Program-made: the position numbers and the translations under genes
Shown: in pieces, positions 1 through 64,000 of the stretch
How positions within the stretch are numbered: the first letter of the stretch is position 1
Layout: every line of letters begins with the position of its first letter
NCBI GenBank assembly: GCA_022818135.1
Contig: JAFMSR010000016.1
Coordinates: forward strand, 6,864,127 to 6,928,126
Length of the DNA: 64,000 bases
DNA from: Saxidomus purpurata
Lineage: Eukaryota > Mollusca > Bivalvia > Venerida > Veneridae
Direction of reading: 5' to 3'
Notes under the pieces: generated by a model
What the model was told of the DNA's origin: nothing
Seen by the model: only the letters and a program-made list of their open reading frames with translations
The model's database searches: none

Positions 1-1677
1 CCCAATTGATGCCAACTGTTGGATTGCATGTATTTGATAAGTTTACAAAAGCATTTCACTTGAATTAGATCTATGTGCAGAATTGCAAAATAAATCCATT
101 TTCAACCATGGTACCAAAATGAACCCTCTGTCCTATTTTTGCTATAATTATGTATTTGCGTTCAGTAGAATATAGAATAAGTATCGTATATAGAACGTTA
201 GTATACTTGGTATAGTACTACATTTTTCCAGCATACATACACTCTAGTAATCAAATAACCAGAAATCAATATTTTCGACCAATCATAACACACTATTTTG
301 TTTGTCTATGTATTGCAATAATTAGAAAATCAAATTAATAAGTCTGAAATTTGATTCATAAAAAGGTTTCAAACTGAACACCCTGGTCAGTACAACCTTT
401 ATTCCCACTTTTAGATATTTAAAGGCTTTGCTGTACTCCAAACACAAAATTAAATTTTCATGTTTTGCAAACATTGCCAAAAACACATATTGGGGTCATT
501 GTATCGTGTGGTTGCTGAAAATTAGGGAAGGACAATCCTTGTATTTCATTCCAACAACTCCATATCTGTACTGGGTAGCCAACGGGGATTTTAAATTTAT
601 GCTGGACTGTATCACACTTTGGAGCGTGGTTTGTATTCTTGACACTCTCTCTATTTCTCTAACATAAATGCTTGTTTTTTCTGGTATACACGGACATTCT
701 AGTTGGAATATCTGAACTAAAGATTGTTTAAAAGCAAAATCGATTGGCATGAGTTTAGTCATAGTGCTATCAATGATTTTCAAAATTTTCTGAACACATA
801 ATTGATGGTCCATTTGTGGGAAACAACTCCATTGACATATTTATATAAAATAATACTGTTGTTGAACATCCGTTGCGACGAAACTTAGAACGTTTATATT
901 CAACGTCAACCAATCAGTAGGTCCTTTTTAACAAAACATGTTTTACTATCTTCAGTTTCATTTCAGGTCAAAGATTTGTCAATTCATTTATAATGTTGTA
1001 CTGATGGCCTCTTGATGTGGTACTGAAATATATAAAATAAAATGTGTTTTACATCGTACAGAGAATACAAGCTGTTTAATTTACAAACAAGTAACCATTA
1101 CTTGTTTGGCAAAGAAATAAAAAAAAGATATTCAATTTACACTTAGACACATCTGCTGTCATGCTAGAAAAGACTACACTCTAGGTGTTCACTTTATGAA
1201 CTATAGATCTGTTGCAGAAATAATCGATTATTCTTCATTTAAAGTGACATTATGCGCATTTTTTTCACGTAAAAATCCAGCTGAAAATGGTGTGTGTACA
1301 AAAGTGTAGAGAAAATAATAACTTTTAACCCAATACACCAAACTCTTCCCGCTACCAGTATGCAAAAATACTTTCAAAATATTGTTTCTTATTTGACTGG
1401 GACAGTCATTTAAGAAAAGAACAACTGCATGCAGGAGTTGCTTCCCTTCCACTGCCGAAATCTCTACCAACATCAACACGACACATTCAACTATCATTTT
1501 ATCAGTCCGATTTTTTTATATCTAAAGCATCACTTCAAATACTAATGCGGCAAAATCATTAATTCAGCACTTTAAATGCACAGCAACCAAAAATTGTTTT
1601 CAAAAACTGTCACCAAAAATCCTTTGTGCAGTAGATTTAAATCTACAGATGTATTGCGTATACACTAGTATCAAAAC
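1..1677. other. Downstream flank of the gene, possible 3' UTR
   Basis: No coding sequence is supported here on either strand; the open frames are short and low in complexity. On the minus strand an ATTAAA lies near 1074-1079 and an AATAAA near 398-403, either of which could serve polyadenylation; this is weak evidence. Bases 1237-1634 are a copy of dispersed repeat family 2, so a long 3' UTR would contain a transposable-element-like insert. Confidence 0.4.
1237..1634. mobile_element. Dispersed repeat family 2, copy 1
   Basis: About 390 bases closely similar to 33413-33801, in the same orientation. Shared landmarks are a start of AAAGTGACATTATG, the stretch AACTGCATGCAGGAGTTGC (with a GCATGC palindrome), TTTTATCAGTCCGATTTTT and an end near AACTGTCACCAAAAA. 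Differences are scattered substitutions and 1-5 base indels. No coding capacity and no clear terminal inverted repeats. It probably is a non-autonomous element; the class is unknown. Confidence 0.7.
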
Positions 1678-63841
<62,164 letters not shown>

Positions 63842-64000
63842 CTGAAATTATATATTTATATCATTTACTTTTTAACACTTCAGACAAATTTTTGCCATCC
63901 AAGATGTGTCCCCCACATAGCTGGTCGATAATATTCAGATTATAAAGATACAATGATATATATAATGTTAACGAACGATTTTAAAAACCATTATTAAGCC

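Noticed and set aside
428..813. Open frames on both strands left of the gene
   Set aside because: Short, overlapping on opposite strands, no recognisable domain and no splice connection to the last exon.

Overview
This is a eukaryotic window, AT-rich and intron-rich, and every coding signal I can support lies on the minus strand. It carries the 3' part of one very large gene for a type I membrane cadherin. I read 70 exons between 63841 and 1678. All use GT-AG introns and all join in one frame, giving about 3,280 residues and a stop at 1678-1680. The 5' end (start codon, signal peptide, N-terminal domains) lies beyond 64000. The exon style, long introns and dispersed repeats suggest a lophotrochozoan, most likely a bivalve mollusc. 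That assignment is an inference.

Layout in the direction of transcription. From 63841 to 17436 there are 14 tandem modules (M1-M14). A full module is four exons, A (217-238 bp), B (125-131 bp), C (63-72 bp, nearly always 69) and D (159-168 bp), and encodes two cadherin domains. M14 lacks exon D. From 16141 to 10151 six exons encode seven EGF-like domains. Then come a 33-bp Thr-rich linker exon, three exons for a SEA-like domain with a Gly-Ser autoproteolysis-type motif, a Cys-containing membrane-proximal exon, a 17-bp microexon, a transmembrane exon (3018-3141), and two exons for a tyrosine-rich tail of about 115 residues.

The protein would be a long extracellular adhesion rod on an EGF stalk, a SEA module near the membrane, and a tail without recognisable catenin-binding sequence. 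The first domain of each module ends with the calcium-linker motif DxND(N) or a variant; the second ends in a Thr-Gly stretch without it. Calcium-stiffened and calcium-free joints should therefore alternate. M6-M9 and M10-M13 look like copies of one four-module block.

The introns hold many repeats: minisatellites of 38, 41, 42, 45 and 61 bp, several overlapping exon-intron junctions and copying splice sites; two dispersed repeat families (four and two copies); tRNA-derived SINE-like elements; small terminal-inverted-repeat elements; and a poly(A)/poly(C) tract that may be an assembly problem. No second protein-coding gene and no convincing RNA gene was found.
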